DNA of 64,000 nucleotides, taken from assembly GCF_900095175.1 (NCBI RefSeq), contig NZ_LT606946.1, positions 536,058 to 600,057 on the forward strand. Reading direction: 5' to 3'. Below are positions 1 to 7,455 of the stretch, one piece after another; the first letter of the stretch is position 1, and each line of letters begins with the position of its first letter. The notes beneath the pieces were generated by a model, which was given only the letters and a program-made list of their open reading frames with translations, did not search any database and had not been told where the DNA came from. The position numbers were made by a program, and so were the translations under genes. The stretch comes from Polynucleobacter necessarius. GTDB taxonomy: Bacteria; Pseudomonadota; Gammaproteobacteria; Burkholderiales; Burkholderiaceae.

Positions 1-31
1 TTAAGTTACTCTATTTACCTGGTTCTCAAAA

Positions 32-226
32 TTATTCAAACCAAAGAAACTGTTTTTTAGTGGCTTGGTAAACTCTGCTACAGAAGTCTTCTTTAGATTC
101 ACCGTCTTGTCTAAACAGGCCCTCTGATTCGGACCAAGTGCAGTCCGCCCAACCCATATAGTAAATTTTCACCTCTTCAGACTTTAGCCCATTGGTTAAC
201 GTTTGTAAGCGAGCTTTAAGCGTCAT
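32..226 (-). CDS. small hypothetical protein of the integrative element
   Basis: A 64-residue protein with no family I recognise. It is acidic and aromatic-rich in the middle (MGWADCTW) and ends KKQFLWFE. Its ATG overlaps the stop codon of the upstream small gene (ATGA), so the two are probably translationally coupled. It is the last gene visible in the leftward cluster that starts at the integrase, so it is likely cargo or accessory function of that element. It is intact. Function unknown. Confidence 0.5.
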   Translation of the reverse strand: MTLKARLQTLTNGLKSEEVKIYYMGWADCTWSESEGLFRQDGESKEDFCSRVYQATKKQFLWFE

Positions 227-492
227 TTACTGCCCTCTAAATTGGCTAACTCGAGGTCTGTAAGACGTTTCTCAATTTCGGTGACTTCAGCCTTGAGGAT
301 ATTAATCAGCATATAGACAAGTTTTGTACCGTTGCTGGGCAATATTTTGTTGCACCGTGTTTCTCGATAAACTTTAGCCATCTCCCGCCTAATATCTTCG
401 GATGTTGCTAAATTGATACGAGGGGTAAGATTATCAAGAACTTAAGTTCTGACTTGATTTATAGGCAGATGTTCTATGCGATGTTCTGTCAT
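223..492 (-). pseudogene. small element gene interrupted by an in-frame TAA
   Basis: Reading from ATG at 492-490 gives MTEHRIEHLPINQVRT, then TAA at 444-442, then the same frame stays open through VLDNLTPRINLATSEDIRRE to a TGA at 225-223 that overlaps the next gene's ATG. The whole would be 89 codons; the 3' part could start at an internal ATG at 381 (52 residues, MAKVYRETRC...). The C-terminal part looks like a short coiled coil (ILKAEVTEIEKRL). The continuous frame on both sides of one stop codon suggests a single nonsense mutation. It sits 8 bases after the preceding gene. Function unknown. Confidence 0.55.
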
Positions 493-500
493 TTGAATTA

Positions 501-1076
501 TCAATTTCTTAATGTAGATGGTAGTTCTAGATGGTTTCCGTCTAAAGGAATAGGCAAGTAGTAATTATTGGGCTTGATAGTTCCGCCTAAAGGAGTAGGA
601 GGTAATGCTTTTATTCCGTTAGCAGGTCCAATGGGCTGTCCCTTTATGCCGTTAGGCGGAATAAGAGCAGTATTTTTGTACCCACTTCGTGCATGCTTCC
701 ATCCCTCCCATGCTCCAGCATCGTAGCGACTGTCTTTATCTAGGTTCTGCCATGTGATTGCATACCAGCTAGCCTTATTTGGGCGATGACCTTTAACGGT
801 TTCATAAATAAGACCAGCTTCCACTAATTCAAGTTTTGCCCTGTGAATGACATCTGCACTGTTCCAGCCACGAGTCTTTAGAAATCTAGTTGATGCAAGC
901 AGTCGACCATTGTTGTCTCTTACATACTGCCTAGCAAATTCCATTAGCAATGAACGAGCGGGGTGCGATAGACCCTTATATGCGTTGCAATCAAGTACAG
1001 ACCACGGCATTGCAGCAAAACCACCGCCATCTCGTCCGCCACCCTTTGCAGCTCTTTGTGTCTTATCTCGAGCCAT
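501..1076 (-). CDS. winged-helix-like element protein
   Basis: A 191-residue protein. Residues about 25-110 look like a winged-helix DNA-binding fold: helices around ARSLLMEFARQYV, a recognition region TRGWNSADVIHRAKLEL and a wing around GLIYETVKGHRPNKASWYAI. The N-terminus is Gly/Lys-rich; the C-terminal tail is Pro/Asn-rich with a repeated NGIK motif. Proteins of this shape occur beside AlpA regulators in integrative elements, often with a replication or regulatory role, but I cannot name the family. It starts 6 bases after the alpA remnant and appears intact, unlike its neighbours. Confidence 0.5.
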   Translation of the reverse strand: MARDKTQRAAKGGGRDGGGFAAMPWSVLDCNAYKGLSHPARSLLMEFARQYVRDNNGRLLASTRFLKTRGWNSADVIHRAKLELVEAGLIYETVKGHRPNKASWYAITWQNLDKDSRYDAGAWEGWKHARSGYKNTALIPPNGIKGQPIGPANGIKALPPTPLGGTIKPNNYYLPIPLDGNHLELPSTLRN

Positions 1077-1082
1077 TAGAGA

Positions 1083-1276
1083 TTACTGATTAATGTCTGA
1101 AAATCTACTTTCAATCCAAGCATCAATCTCCGATTCTTTCTATACATTGACTGCTGATGAAAGTTTGGTTGGTCGTGGAAAGTTACTCTGCGAAATTTTT
1201 AACCAAATAGTGCTTTTTGCAAGCGTTGTTTTTTTGAAACATCTGCTATGCGAAGCAGTTTTATATTTACATCCAT
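1083..1276 (-). pseudogene. AlpA-family excisionase/regulator, frameshifted and with a nonsense codon
   Basis: AlpA proteins are small MerR-like helix-turn-helix regulators that activate excision of P4-type elements. From ATG at 1276 (ribosome-binding site AAGGGG) the frame reads MDVNIKLLRIADVSKK and then shifts at an A7 run (1229-1235). The next frame gives the rest of the domain: TTLAKSTIWLKI, NFPRPTKLSSAVNV, then TAG at 1142-1140 where the family has Trp (VW.ESEIDAWI), then KESEIDAWIESRFSDINQ. The 194-bp span is one base short of 65 codons, which fits loss of one A. Two independent lesions make it inactive. It lies between the integrase side and the winged-helix gene, its usual place. Confidence 0.8.
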
Positions 1277-1316
1277 TTGAACCCCTTAATGATTAGTTGA
1301 GTACAACTGAATCGTA

Positions 1317-1931
1317 TTAAACATGGGTCATTTTTTCATTCGTATCACTTATGTGTTGTGAGTTTTTTTTACCGTAGACTTCAGGCCTGTGATTTCTAAA
1401 AAAGTATCCCCTTAAGGTGCTTGGTGATAGTTTTGTATCCGGAAATTTCGCACGCATCTTTTTACCGAATAACTCGAAGTCCTTATCCTGTATGCTTTCA
1501 AGCACCTGTACTGCAGTACGCTTAATCAAAACATGCTTTTGATTCATTTTGGCTCTTCCAGCGGATTTGCTAGCAGCATTACTTACTCTTTTTTCCAAAG
1601 TCCTGTTGTAGGAGGCTTCTAGGAATTGCTTTTGTTTATAAGTTTCATCGTACAAAAATAGGGCGGTTTCAAGGTGTAACTCTGTGGCGGCTAATTTCAT
1701 CAACATTTCGAAAGGTTGCAAGTCGGCCAAATTAATTGCACGTTCGATAATTTTTTTGTTTCTTGCAACTTCATTCAGAAAATCGTCAGCAATATTTTCT
1801 TGTGACAAGTTATATTTCATCAGGAGCAGAGCATACTTTTTTGCCAAAACTGATTGCTCAAGAGTTTGTCGTTTTGGATTTTTCGGTTTAGGCGTATGCG
1901 GCTTGCCGTCTTTGAATTGCCGTCCAGACAT
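1317..1931 (-). CDS. hypothetical element protein, 204 aa
   Basis: Unrecognised, basic, soluble protein. The N-terminal 25 residues are Lys/Pro-rich (HTPKPKNPKR). The middle (about 30-120) is helical and Leu/Ala-rich. The C-terminal part (about 160-190) contains KLSPSTLRGYFFRNHRPEVY, which could be a small helix-turn-helix-like segment. It begins 24 bases after the integrase stop codon on the same strand, so it is probably co-transcribed. The reading frame is intact. A DNA-related role is only a guess from charge and context. Confidence 0.5.
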   Translation of the reverse strand: MSGRQFKDGKPHTPKPKNPKRQTLEQSVLAKKYALLLMKYNLSQENIADDFLNEVARNKKIIERAINLADLQPFEMLMKLAATELHLETALFLYDETYKQKQFLEASYNRTLEKRVSNAASKSAGRAKMNQKHVLIKRTAVQVLESIQDKDFELFGKKMRAKFPDTKLSPSTLRGYFFRNHRPEVYGKKNSQHISDTNEKMTHV

Positions 1932-1955
1932 CGTCCGCTCCTTTCTAAAACTATC

Positions 1956-3167
1956 TTATGCAGCTAATAGGGTTGTTACATTATTAAACTGCTGGGAGTT
2001 GCAGAAGTCGAGCCAATCATGCATGAGGATGCGTCTACGGTCTAAAAGGTCCTTCCTGCGATATGCTGCTTCAACCTTATTTTTGATGGTGTGTGCCAGA
2101 GCCATTTCAGCAACTTCAGGGGAGTGCTCGGTTTCTTCAGATACCCAGTCCCTAAATGTAGAGCGAAAGCCATGAACAGTAATATTTTGATTAAGCCGTC
2201 TTAATAGCTTTGGCATTGCCATATTGCTTAGGGGCTTACCGTTTCTTGAAAATAGATACTGGCTGCCTTCATCCATAACTTTTGCAATTGCTAAAATTTC
2301 CGATGAGCGACTTGTAAGCGGCACTCGATGCTCTTTGCGTGCCTTCATGCGACTTGCTGAAATAGTCCAGATGCCATCATCAACTTCCGACCGAAGGCCG
2401 CCTAGCACTTCACCAGTTCTTGACGCATTAAGGATGGCAAATTCAAGTGCAAGTGCTACAACACCATCTGTATTGCGTAAGCGTATTAAAAATTCAGGCA
2501 AGGCCCGGTAGGCTAGTGCAGAGTGATGCCGAACTTCCATCATCCTTTTTGGTGCTGGCAAGATTGTTTGTAGATGGCCACGCCAGGGGGCAGGATTCAT
2601 ACCATCTCGAAGTTTTCTTGTACAGGCGGCAGCTAGAATCCATTCCAATCGACCACACAGTCTAGATGCTGTTTCAGTCTTGGATTTTCATATTGAGGTC
2701 AATATCTTCAAAATGTCGTCTGTATCAATTTCATCGAGTGCCATATCACCAATAACTGGATACGCAAACTTTTCTAGCGAGTAGGTCCATTGTGCTGCGT
2801 GCTTATCGCTTGACCACTCGGATTGCTTGTCTTCAATGCATGTAAGAGCAAAGTCTTTAAAGGTTACTTTTTTGCTTTCAAGAGCCTTACGCTGGGCTTT
2901 TTGAGCAAGTCTACTTGTTAGCGGATTTTCGCCTTTGGCTATCAAGGTTCTTGCTTCTTGAGCAATTTCTCGAGCCTCTTTAGGTAAAAGGCCAGGGAAT
3001 GGGCCAATTCCAAGTTCATGACGCTTGCCATTGAAGGCGAATCTCAAAAGCCAATATTTCGTTCCGGATGGCTTATAAAGTAATTGCAGCCCTCTTGTAA
3101 CCGAATCGGTATAGCGACCATGCTTTTTTAGGTTCAGGGCGGTACGGTAATCTAGGTTTGTTGGCAT
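1956..3167 (-). pseudogene. tyrosine recombinase (P4-type integrase) with in-frame TGA
   Basis: A site-specific recombinase that would integrate and excise the element. The frame spans 403 residues but has TGA at 2690-2688 (codon 160), where ILTSI is followed after the stop by KSKTETASRL in the same frame; Trp (TGG) is expected there. The N-terminal part (to about 85) is the arm-binding DUF4102-type domain (GKRHELGIGPFPGL). The C-terminal catalytic domain keeps Arg250 (ASRTGEV), His332-Gly-Phe-Arg335, His359 (LAHTIKN) and nucleophile Tyr369 (EAAYRRKD). Only the stop separates it from activity. It faces away from the 3.2-3.6 kb intergenic region, where an attachment site would be expected, but no tRNA gene is visible there. 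Confidence 0.88.
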
Positions 3168-3402
3168 TTTGTTTCCTTTCTATACCCCACAGTTGTTCCC
3201 ACCACAAATGCTTGGAACAAGCTGGATGGGGCTAGTGACCAATGTAGGGATTTAGAGATGGTGATGCACTTACAACACTTAAGTGATGTAAGTTATCTTT
3301 GGAAAATAAGGTGGTTTTGGGCATCCATCTGCCCATATTCCTACGCATAACCGTCTAAAGCCTACATAGTGGTGATTTGACGCCTCTTCCGCCAGTAGTT
3401 TG

Positions 3403-3426
3403 AAACCACCTTCGGGTGGTTTTTTC
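3403..3426 (+). terminator. hairpin terminator
   Basis: Eight-base stem AAACCACC/GGTGGTTT with a TTCG tetraloop followed by TTTTC. It has the same design as the phasin terminator at 4194-4213. No intact plus-strand gene ends just upstream, so it may terminate a chromosomal gene displaced by the element, or act for transcripts from either side. Confidence 0.6.
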
Positions 3427-3529
3427 ATTGTTTTTGCCTGATTTTTTTCAAAATCGGCCTCAGGAAGCAATTTATTTAGTCCCTCAACCCGCTGTTTTTA
3501 ATCAAAAAATGGTGTTTTTGATCGTTTTG

Positions 3530-3564
3530 TTGCGTTGCCGCAAATAATTGTTGCATCGCAACAA
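3530..3564 (+). promoter_or_regulatory. two tandem TTGC/GCAA dyads upstream of the phasin gene
   Basis: TTGCG-TTGC-CGCAA (3530-3543) and TTGTTGC-ATC-GCAACAA (3548-3564) are inverted repeats, both with TGC...GCA half-sites, ending 32 bases before the phasin ATG. In bacteria that store polyhydroxyalkanoate, PhaR represses phasin genes by binding TGC/GCA-rich dyads. PhaR binding here is inference from that general pattern and the location. Confidence 0.5.
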
Positions 3565-3596
3565 ATTTAACCCATTTATTTATTAAGGAAAACATC

Positions 3597-4169
3597 ATGT
3601 TCCAGAATCAATTAAACAACCAAATCTCACAAGCTCAAGCTAAAGCTGTTGAAAACGCTAAGTACTTGGCTCAAGTAGCTGTTGAAAGTGCAAAAGAATT
3701 AGCTGAAATCAACCAAGCTGCCGCTAAAGATGCTTTAGTAGTTGCTCAAGATGCAAGCGCACAATTGTTGGCAGTTAAAGATGCACAACAGTTGGCAAAA
3801 TTGGCTCAGCCAGAAACTGCTCAAGAAGCTGCTAAGTACACTGCTGCTTACCAAGCTAAGGTAAACAAAGTTGTACGTAACGGTAACAAAGAAGTTGCTC
3901 AAGTAGTTGAGGCTTCTATTGATGACGCACGTGCTGACATGGTTAAGTTTGTTAAAGAAGCTACTAAGACAGCTCCTGCTGGTTCTGAGGCATTTGTATC
4001 TGCATTCAAAACTGCATTCGAAACTTCACTCCAACAGTTTGACCAAGTTCGCGCTTCAGCAACTGACGCTTTAGCAAACTTTGAGAAAAGTGTTGACGCT
4101 GCATTGGCTAACATTCAAGGCCAATACGCTGTAGCTAAGCCAGCTGCAAAAAGCCGTAAAGCTGCTTAA
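3597..4169 (+). CDS. phaP: phasin family protein
   Basis: Phasins coat polyhydroxyalkanoate granules in the cytoplasm and control granule number and size. This 190-residue protein is almost entirely amphipathic helix, rich in Ala, Gln and Lys (VAVESAKELAEINQAAAKDA), with the family's pattern MFQNQ...QAKAVENAKYLAQVAVE at the start and a basic AKSRKAA tail. Length is normal for the betaproteobacterial family. The start has ribosome-binding site AAGGA seven bases upstream. It is monocistronic: its own terminator follows at 4194. The tandem dyads upstream suggest repressor control. The frame is intact. Confidence 0.9.
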   Translation: MFQNQLNNQISQAQAKAVENAKYLAQVAVESAKELAEINQAAAKDALVVAQDASAQLLAVKDAQQLAKLAQPETAQEAAKYTAAYQAKVNKVVRNGNKEVAQVVEASIDDARADMVKFVKEATKTAPAGSEAFVSAFKTAFETSLQQFDQVRASATDALANFEKSVDAALANIQGQYAVAKPAAKSRKAA

Positions 4170-4193
4170 TTCGTTTTAACTGCTTCAAGTGAG

Positions 4194-4219
4194 AAACCGC
4201 CTTCGGGCGGTTTTTCTTT
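4194..4219 (+). terminator. phasin terminator
   Basis: Stem AAACCGCC/GGCGGTTT, loop TTCG, then a T-rich tract, 25 bases after the phasin stop codon. A textbook intrinsic terminator. Confidence 0.85.
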
Positions 4220-4266
4220 TTCCGCTTGCCGTAAGATTGCTGTTTAGGAACTCTTTGGGAGAAAAC

Positions 4267-4572
4267 ATGATCTTTGCAATCCTTTTAATGGATCGGCCCG
4301 GCACCGCAGAGCTTCGTATTCAGGTGCGACCAGAACATCGCGCTTATTTGGGTAAGCTCGCAGACAGGATGGCCTTTGCTGGCCCCCTGACATCTGAGGA
4401 TGGCAAGAGCACAGTGGGTAGTTTGCTAGTGATGGATTTTCCAAGCAAGGCGGATGTTGAGGCTTGGTTAGCGGATGAGCCATTTACAAGGGCGGGTGTC
4501 TATGAAAAGCCAATCATTCATGCATTTAATAATGGTTGGCAGCAAAAGGTAGGATTTCCTCCAGCAGTCTAA
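4267..4572 (+). CDS. YciI family protein
   Basis: A 101-residue ferredoxin-fold protein of the YCII-related family. It starts MIFAILLMDRPGTAELR and contains HRAYLGKLADRMAFAGPL, SLLVMDFPSKADVEAWL and the family's DEPFTRAGVYEK segment, where the conserved Asp and His residues lie (His in PEHRAYL, Asp in ADEPF). YciI-like proteins are putative small enzymes of unclear substrate. I chose the ATG at 4267 because GGGAG lies just upstream and the longer frame runs back through the phasin terminator. Intact; located between the phasin and the DUF748 gene on the same strand. Confidence 0.85.
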   Translation: MIFAILLMDRPGTAELRIQVRPEHRAYLGKLADRMAFAGPLTSEDGKSTVGSLLVMDFPSKADVEAWLADEPFTRAGVYEKPIIHAFNNGWQQKVGFPPAV

Positions 4573-4615
4573 ATAGACTCTGATACTTTCATTCAAGATT
4601 CAAATTACTCTAACA

Positions 4616-7018
4616 ATGATTTCTTTCAATCTTTCAATCATGCGAACCTGGTTACTACGAATTACCGGGGGCTTACTTGCGCTCACTTTTTTGTTCTGGT
4701 GTGCAGCACATCTTTGGGTTCCTAGCGCCATCAAGAGTGCAGTAGAGACTTATGGTAATAAGATTGGCTATCAAATCACCTATAGGGACCTCAGCATCTC
4801 TTCCTTGCGATTGCGTATGGAGATTGATGGTTTGCGATTGGTCAATAAGCAACAAGGACAATTGCTTGACTTAAAGAAATCGGTAGTAATGCTGAAGTGG
4901 TCTCACGTCATTATTGGGGAATTGGGATTCGATGAGATCTTGTTGGATGGGCTCAGCATTAAGCTCGAAAAGACAGCCTCTAAAGGTGCGGCAGGGCCAT
5001 GGAATTGGCAGGAGTTGATAGCCGCGATTACACGTAATTTACCTCCAGTGGATTCAACTGCGCCCAAGAAGGACATCAAAATTTCAGTTGATGAATTCAA
5101 GGTCTCAAACGGTTCTTTTGAGGTGTCCGATCCTCATACCAATTTGCGCGAGCGATTTAAGTCGCTTTCTATCGAGCTGCGTGATATTGCGAACTACGAT
5201 AAGCGGGGCGATGTAAATGGTGTGCGTGGCCAGTATGGTCTCAATCTAGGTGCACTGAGTTTCACTTTGCCAGGCTTGAATAAAAAGATTGCCCTTAAAC
5301 ATGTGGCCATAAAGGGCGCATTAGATAATCCAGCGCCAGATACGCTGGGCGCACAGATTGACCTGGAGGTTGATGATGGGCGCATCAGCTCTCATTGGGA
5401 TTTCAAAGCGGATAAATCAATCGTAGGCAGGGTTCAGATCAACAATATTTCAATTGCACCTTTTGTTACATTGCTTCCGGTCAATAAAGAGCTATTGACT
5501 CAGGGCGGAGCTATTCAGTCTGTTATGGATGTCAGCCTGAAAGATGATGCGCTTGCTATCTCGGGAGATTTGCACTTGCTGGGCTTGGATTTACTTGAGC
5601 AAGGACAAAAGCAATCACTCATGAAGTGGAATTCTGGTGATGTGAGTCGATTTGTTTATCAGAGCTCAAAAAGATCTGGTGCAAGTCTGAGTATTGAGGA
5701 ATTATCGGTTTCTCAACCAGTGCTCCAGTTTGAAATTGATGAAAAAGGCTTCTCTAATTTCAGACGTTTATTTTCTAAACAGGAGAGTGATCTGAAGCTT
5801 GATCCATCTGTTGTGGAGTCAAAAGAAAAGCAGTCGTTTGCCTTGGATATCAAATCATTGCGCTTGCGTGATGGCGAGGTGCAGTTTTCCGACTTAGCGA
5901 TGAAGCCAAACTTCAAGGTCAATCTTAGAAAATTTAATGCCAGGCTCACAAATGTCAACAATCTCCCAGGCCATTCATCAACCATGACCTTAGATGGTAT
6001 GTTGGCCAGATCTGGATCGATTCGGGGTAAGGGTCAAATTTCATTTGATGACCCGCGTCGTAATAACGATGTGACACTGAACTTCAAAAATGTGCCACTC
6101 AACGCCTTTAATCCAGCAGTAATGACTTTTGCCGGATACCAAATCGCAAGCGGTCGGATCAATTTGAATTTGCATTACAGCGCTAAGGATGGAGATCTAA
6201 AGGGAAGCAATCAAATCATCATTAAGAAGATTGGGCTTGGCGAAGAGGTGGCTGATTTTCGGGGTAAAAAATTACCACTGGGTTTAGCAATTACACTTTT
6301 AGAAGATTCTGACGATACGATTGATGTCACCATTAATATTGTTGGCAATGTGGACTCACCTGAGTTCAGTGCAGGCGGTCTAGTGTGGCAGGCAATCAGC
6401 AATGTCTTAACTAATGTCGCCACTGCACCATTTAGAGCTTTAGGCGCGCTCCTCGGAATGGGGGCTAATGAAGGTGTGAATGCGGTCTTGGGCGAGGCTG
6501 TGTATTTGCCTCCAGATCAGGATCGCCTGGAAAAATTTGGCGACTTTTTAGTTCAGAAGCCCCATGCTACATTGGAACTGGTAGGTACTTATGACCCCAA
6601 TGTAGACAAAACTGCCTTAGCGCGGGCCACTGCAGATTTGGCTATTCTGAAGGCGGCTGGAATCAATATCTCTCCGAATGATCCCATTCCCACGCCTGAT
6701 TTTTCTGATCCCAAGGTGCAATCTGGGCTGAAGTCAGCCTATGCTCAATACGTTGGCAGAATCAAACTGGGCCAACGTTTAATTGCCCTACCAGATGGGG
6801 TGGAGCGCAATGAGCAATTACATGCGGAGCTGATTGCCGGCATTCCCGTGACAGAGGAAGATATGAAGAGTCTGGCTAAAAATCGGGCTAAGCTAGCGCA
6901 AAGCTTGATGGTGAAAACTAACCCAGGGCTAAATGATCGGATTAGTTTGGGTGAGGTCAAAACCGTTAGCGCAGCTAAGGAGGGCGTTCCTCTCGAAGTA
7001 GAAGTCAGAATCAAGTAG
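4616..7018 (+). CDS. DUF748 / AsmA-like envelope protein
   Basis: An 800-residue protein with one N-terminal membrane segment (about residues 12-32, LLALTFLFWCAAHLWV) and a long periplasmic part built of AsmA-like beta repeats: GYQITYRDLSISSLRLRMEI near the start, repeated blocks such as SLRLRDGEVQFSDLA, and a DUF748 core around SGRINLNLHYSAKDGDLKG and GLGEEV. The C-terminal part (about 640-800) has an alpha/beta stretch with PHATLELVGTYDP. Such proteins are thought to bridge inner and outer membrane and act in lipid transport or envelope maintenance. The start may be the ATG at 4616 or 4640. The frame is fully intact across 2.4 kb, in contrast with neighbours. Confidence 0.85.
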   Translation: MISFNLSIMRTWLLRITGGLLALTFLFWCAAHLWVPSAIKSAVETYGNKIGYQITYRDLSISSLRLRMEIDGLRLVNKQQGQLLDLKKSVVMLKWSHVIIGELGFDEILLDGLSIKLEKTASKGAAGPWNWQELIAAITRNLPPVDSTAPKKDIKISVDEFKVSNGSFEVSDPHTNLRERFKSLSIELRDIANYDKRGDVNGVRGQYGLNLGALSFTLPGLNKKIALKHVAIKGALDNPAPDTLGAQIDLEVDDGRISSHWDFKADKSIVGRVQINNISIAPFVTLLPVNKELLTQGGAIQSVMDVSLKDDALAISGDLHLLGLDLLEQGQKQSLMKWNSGDVSRFVYQSSKRSGASLSIEELSVSQPVLQFEIDEKGFSNFRRLFSKQESDLKLDPSVVESKEKQSFALDIKSLRLRDGEVQFSDLAMKPNFKVNLRKFNARLTNVNNLPGHSSTMTLDGMLARSGSIRGKGQISFDDPRRNNDVTLNFKNVPLNAFNPAVMTFAGYQIASGRINLNLHYSAKDGDLKGSNQIIIKKIGLGEEVADFRGKKLPLGLAITLLEDSDDTIDVTINIVGNVDSPEFSAGGLVWQAISNVLTNVATAPFRALGALLGMGANEGVNAVLGEAVYLPPDQDRLEKFGDFLVQKPHATLELVGTYDPNVDKTALARATADLAILKAAGINISPNDPIPTPDFSDPKVQSGLKSAYAQYVGRIKLGQRLIALPDGVERNEQLHAELIAGIPVTEEDMKSLAKNRAKLAQSLMVKTNPGLNDRISLGEVKTVSAAKEGVPLEVEVRIK

Positions 7019-7027
7019 ACTTGAGGT

Positions 7028-7254
7028 ATGAATTTACCTACATTGCGCCCCTTAGTTATTCTTGTCTCTTTTGCTGCCATTACTCTGGTTGGATGTGGGG
7101 CTCCATTGAGTCTGCAGCCCAAGATGACTGTACTTCGATAGGCTGGCAAATTGGTAGCAAGGGATACAACGAGTGCTTTAAGGCGCGTGTTTATGAGCGC
7201 AAGTCGGACTACTCACTTCCACCTGGCGAGCAGCCGTCCCCATCAGCTATTTAA
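7028..7254 (+). pseudogene. small lipoprotein, frameshifted
   Basis: ATG at 7028 starts MNLPTLRPLVILVSF, a short signal sequence, followed by lipobox LVGC (Cys is the lipidation residue). This frame hits TAG at 7139-7141 after 37 codons. The next frame continues with AAQDDCTSIGWQIGSKGYNE and ends at 7254. The joined product would be about 75 residues, an outer- or inner-membrane lipoprotein of unknown function. The shift lies between about 7098 and 7135. It follows the DUF748 gene by 9 bases. The two frames could also be unrelated, but the lipobox and the Cys-containing tail look like one protein. Confidence 0.5.
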
Positions 7255-7315
7255 CCTAGAGTTTACCCTGAATATATTCGCTTGAGCTCCGTCAAGGACT
7301 TGAGTGTAGAAATAA

Positions 7316-7339
7316 CCCAAAATCATTCGTGATTTTGGG
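7316..7339. repeat. perfect 10-bp hairpin with TTCG loop
   Basis: CCCAAAATCA-TTCG-TGATTTTGGG between the lipoprotein and the formate dehydrogenase operon. It is followed by AATTTCC rather than a T-tract, so it may be a weak terminator or an mRNA-stability or attenuator element in the formate dehydrogenase leader. A TATATATAG stretch follows at about 7349 and could be promoter -10 sequence. Confidence 0.55.
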
Positions 7340-7455
7340 AATTTCCTATATATAGCGCGGCAAATCATTGCTCGTTATTTCAGGTGTTCTCGAGCCAGGC
7401 TTTATGTACATAAAAACAGCATCATTATTGCGACAAGAAATTAGAGACTAAAACT

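Larger units (their letters stand above)
3168..3596. other. intergenic region between integrase and phasin
   Basis: About 430 bases without a convincing gene. It probably contains the element/chromosome junction. I see no tRNA or tmRNA end. It holds a terminator-like hairpin at 3403-3422, an A/T-rich stretch, and two dyads just upstream of the phasin gene. A 63-codon frame on the minus strand (3279-3470) crosses the hairpin and is not supported. Confidence 0.5.

Noticed and set aside
1093..1296. Plus-strand 67-codon frame
   Set aside because: It lies antisense to the alpA remnant, whose motifs and ribosome-binding site are clear on the minus strand.
3279..3470. Minus-strand 63-codon frame before the phasin gene
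   Set aside because: It crosses a terminator hairpin, has no recognisable motif and no ribosome-binding site.
3168..3596. tRNA or tmRNA attachment site for the integrase
   Set aside because: No cloverleaf, anticodon arm or CCA end is visible in the region.
4189..4266. Longer N-terminus for the YciI gene
   Set aside because: It would translate through the phasin terminator; ATG 4267 has a good ribosome-binding site and matches the family start.
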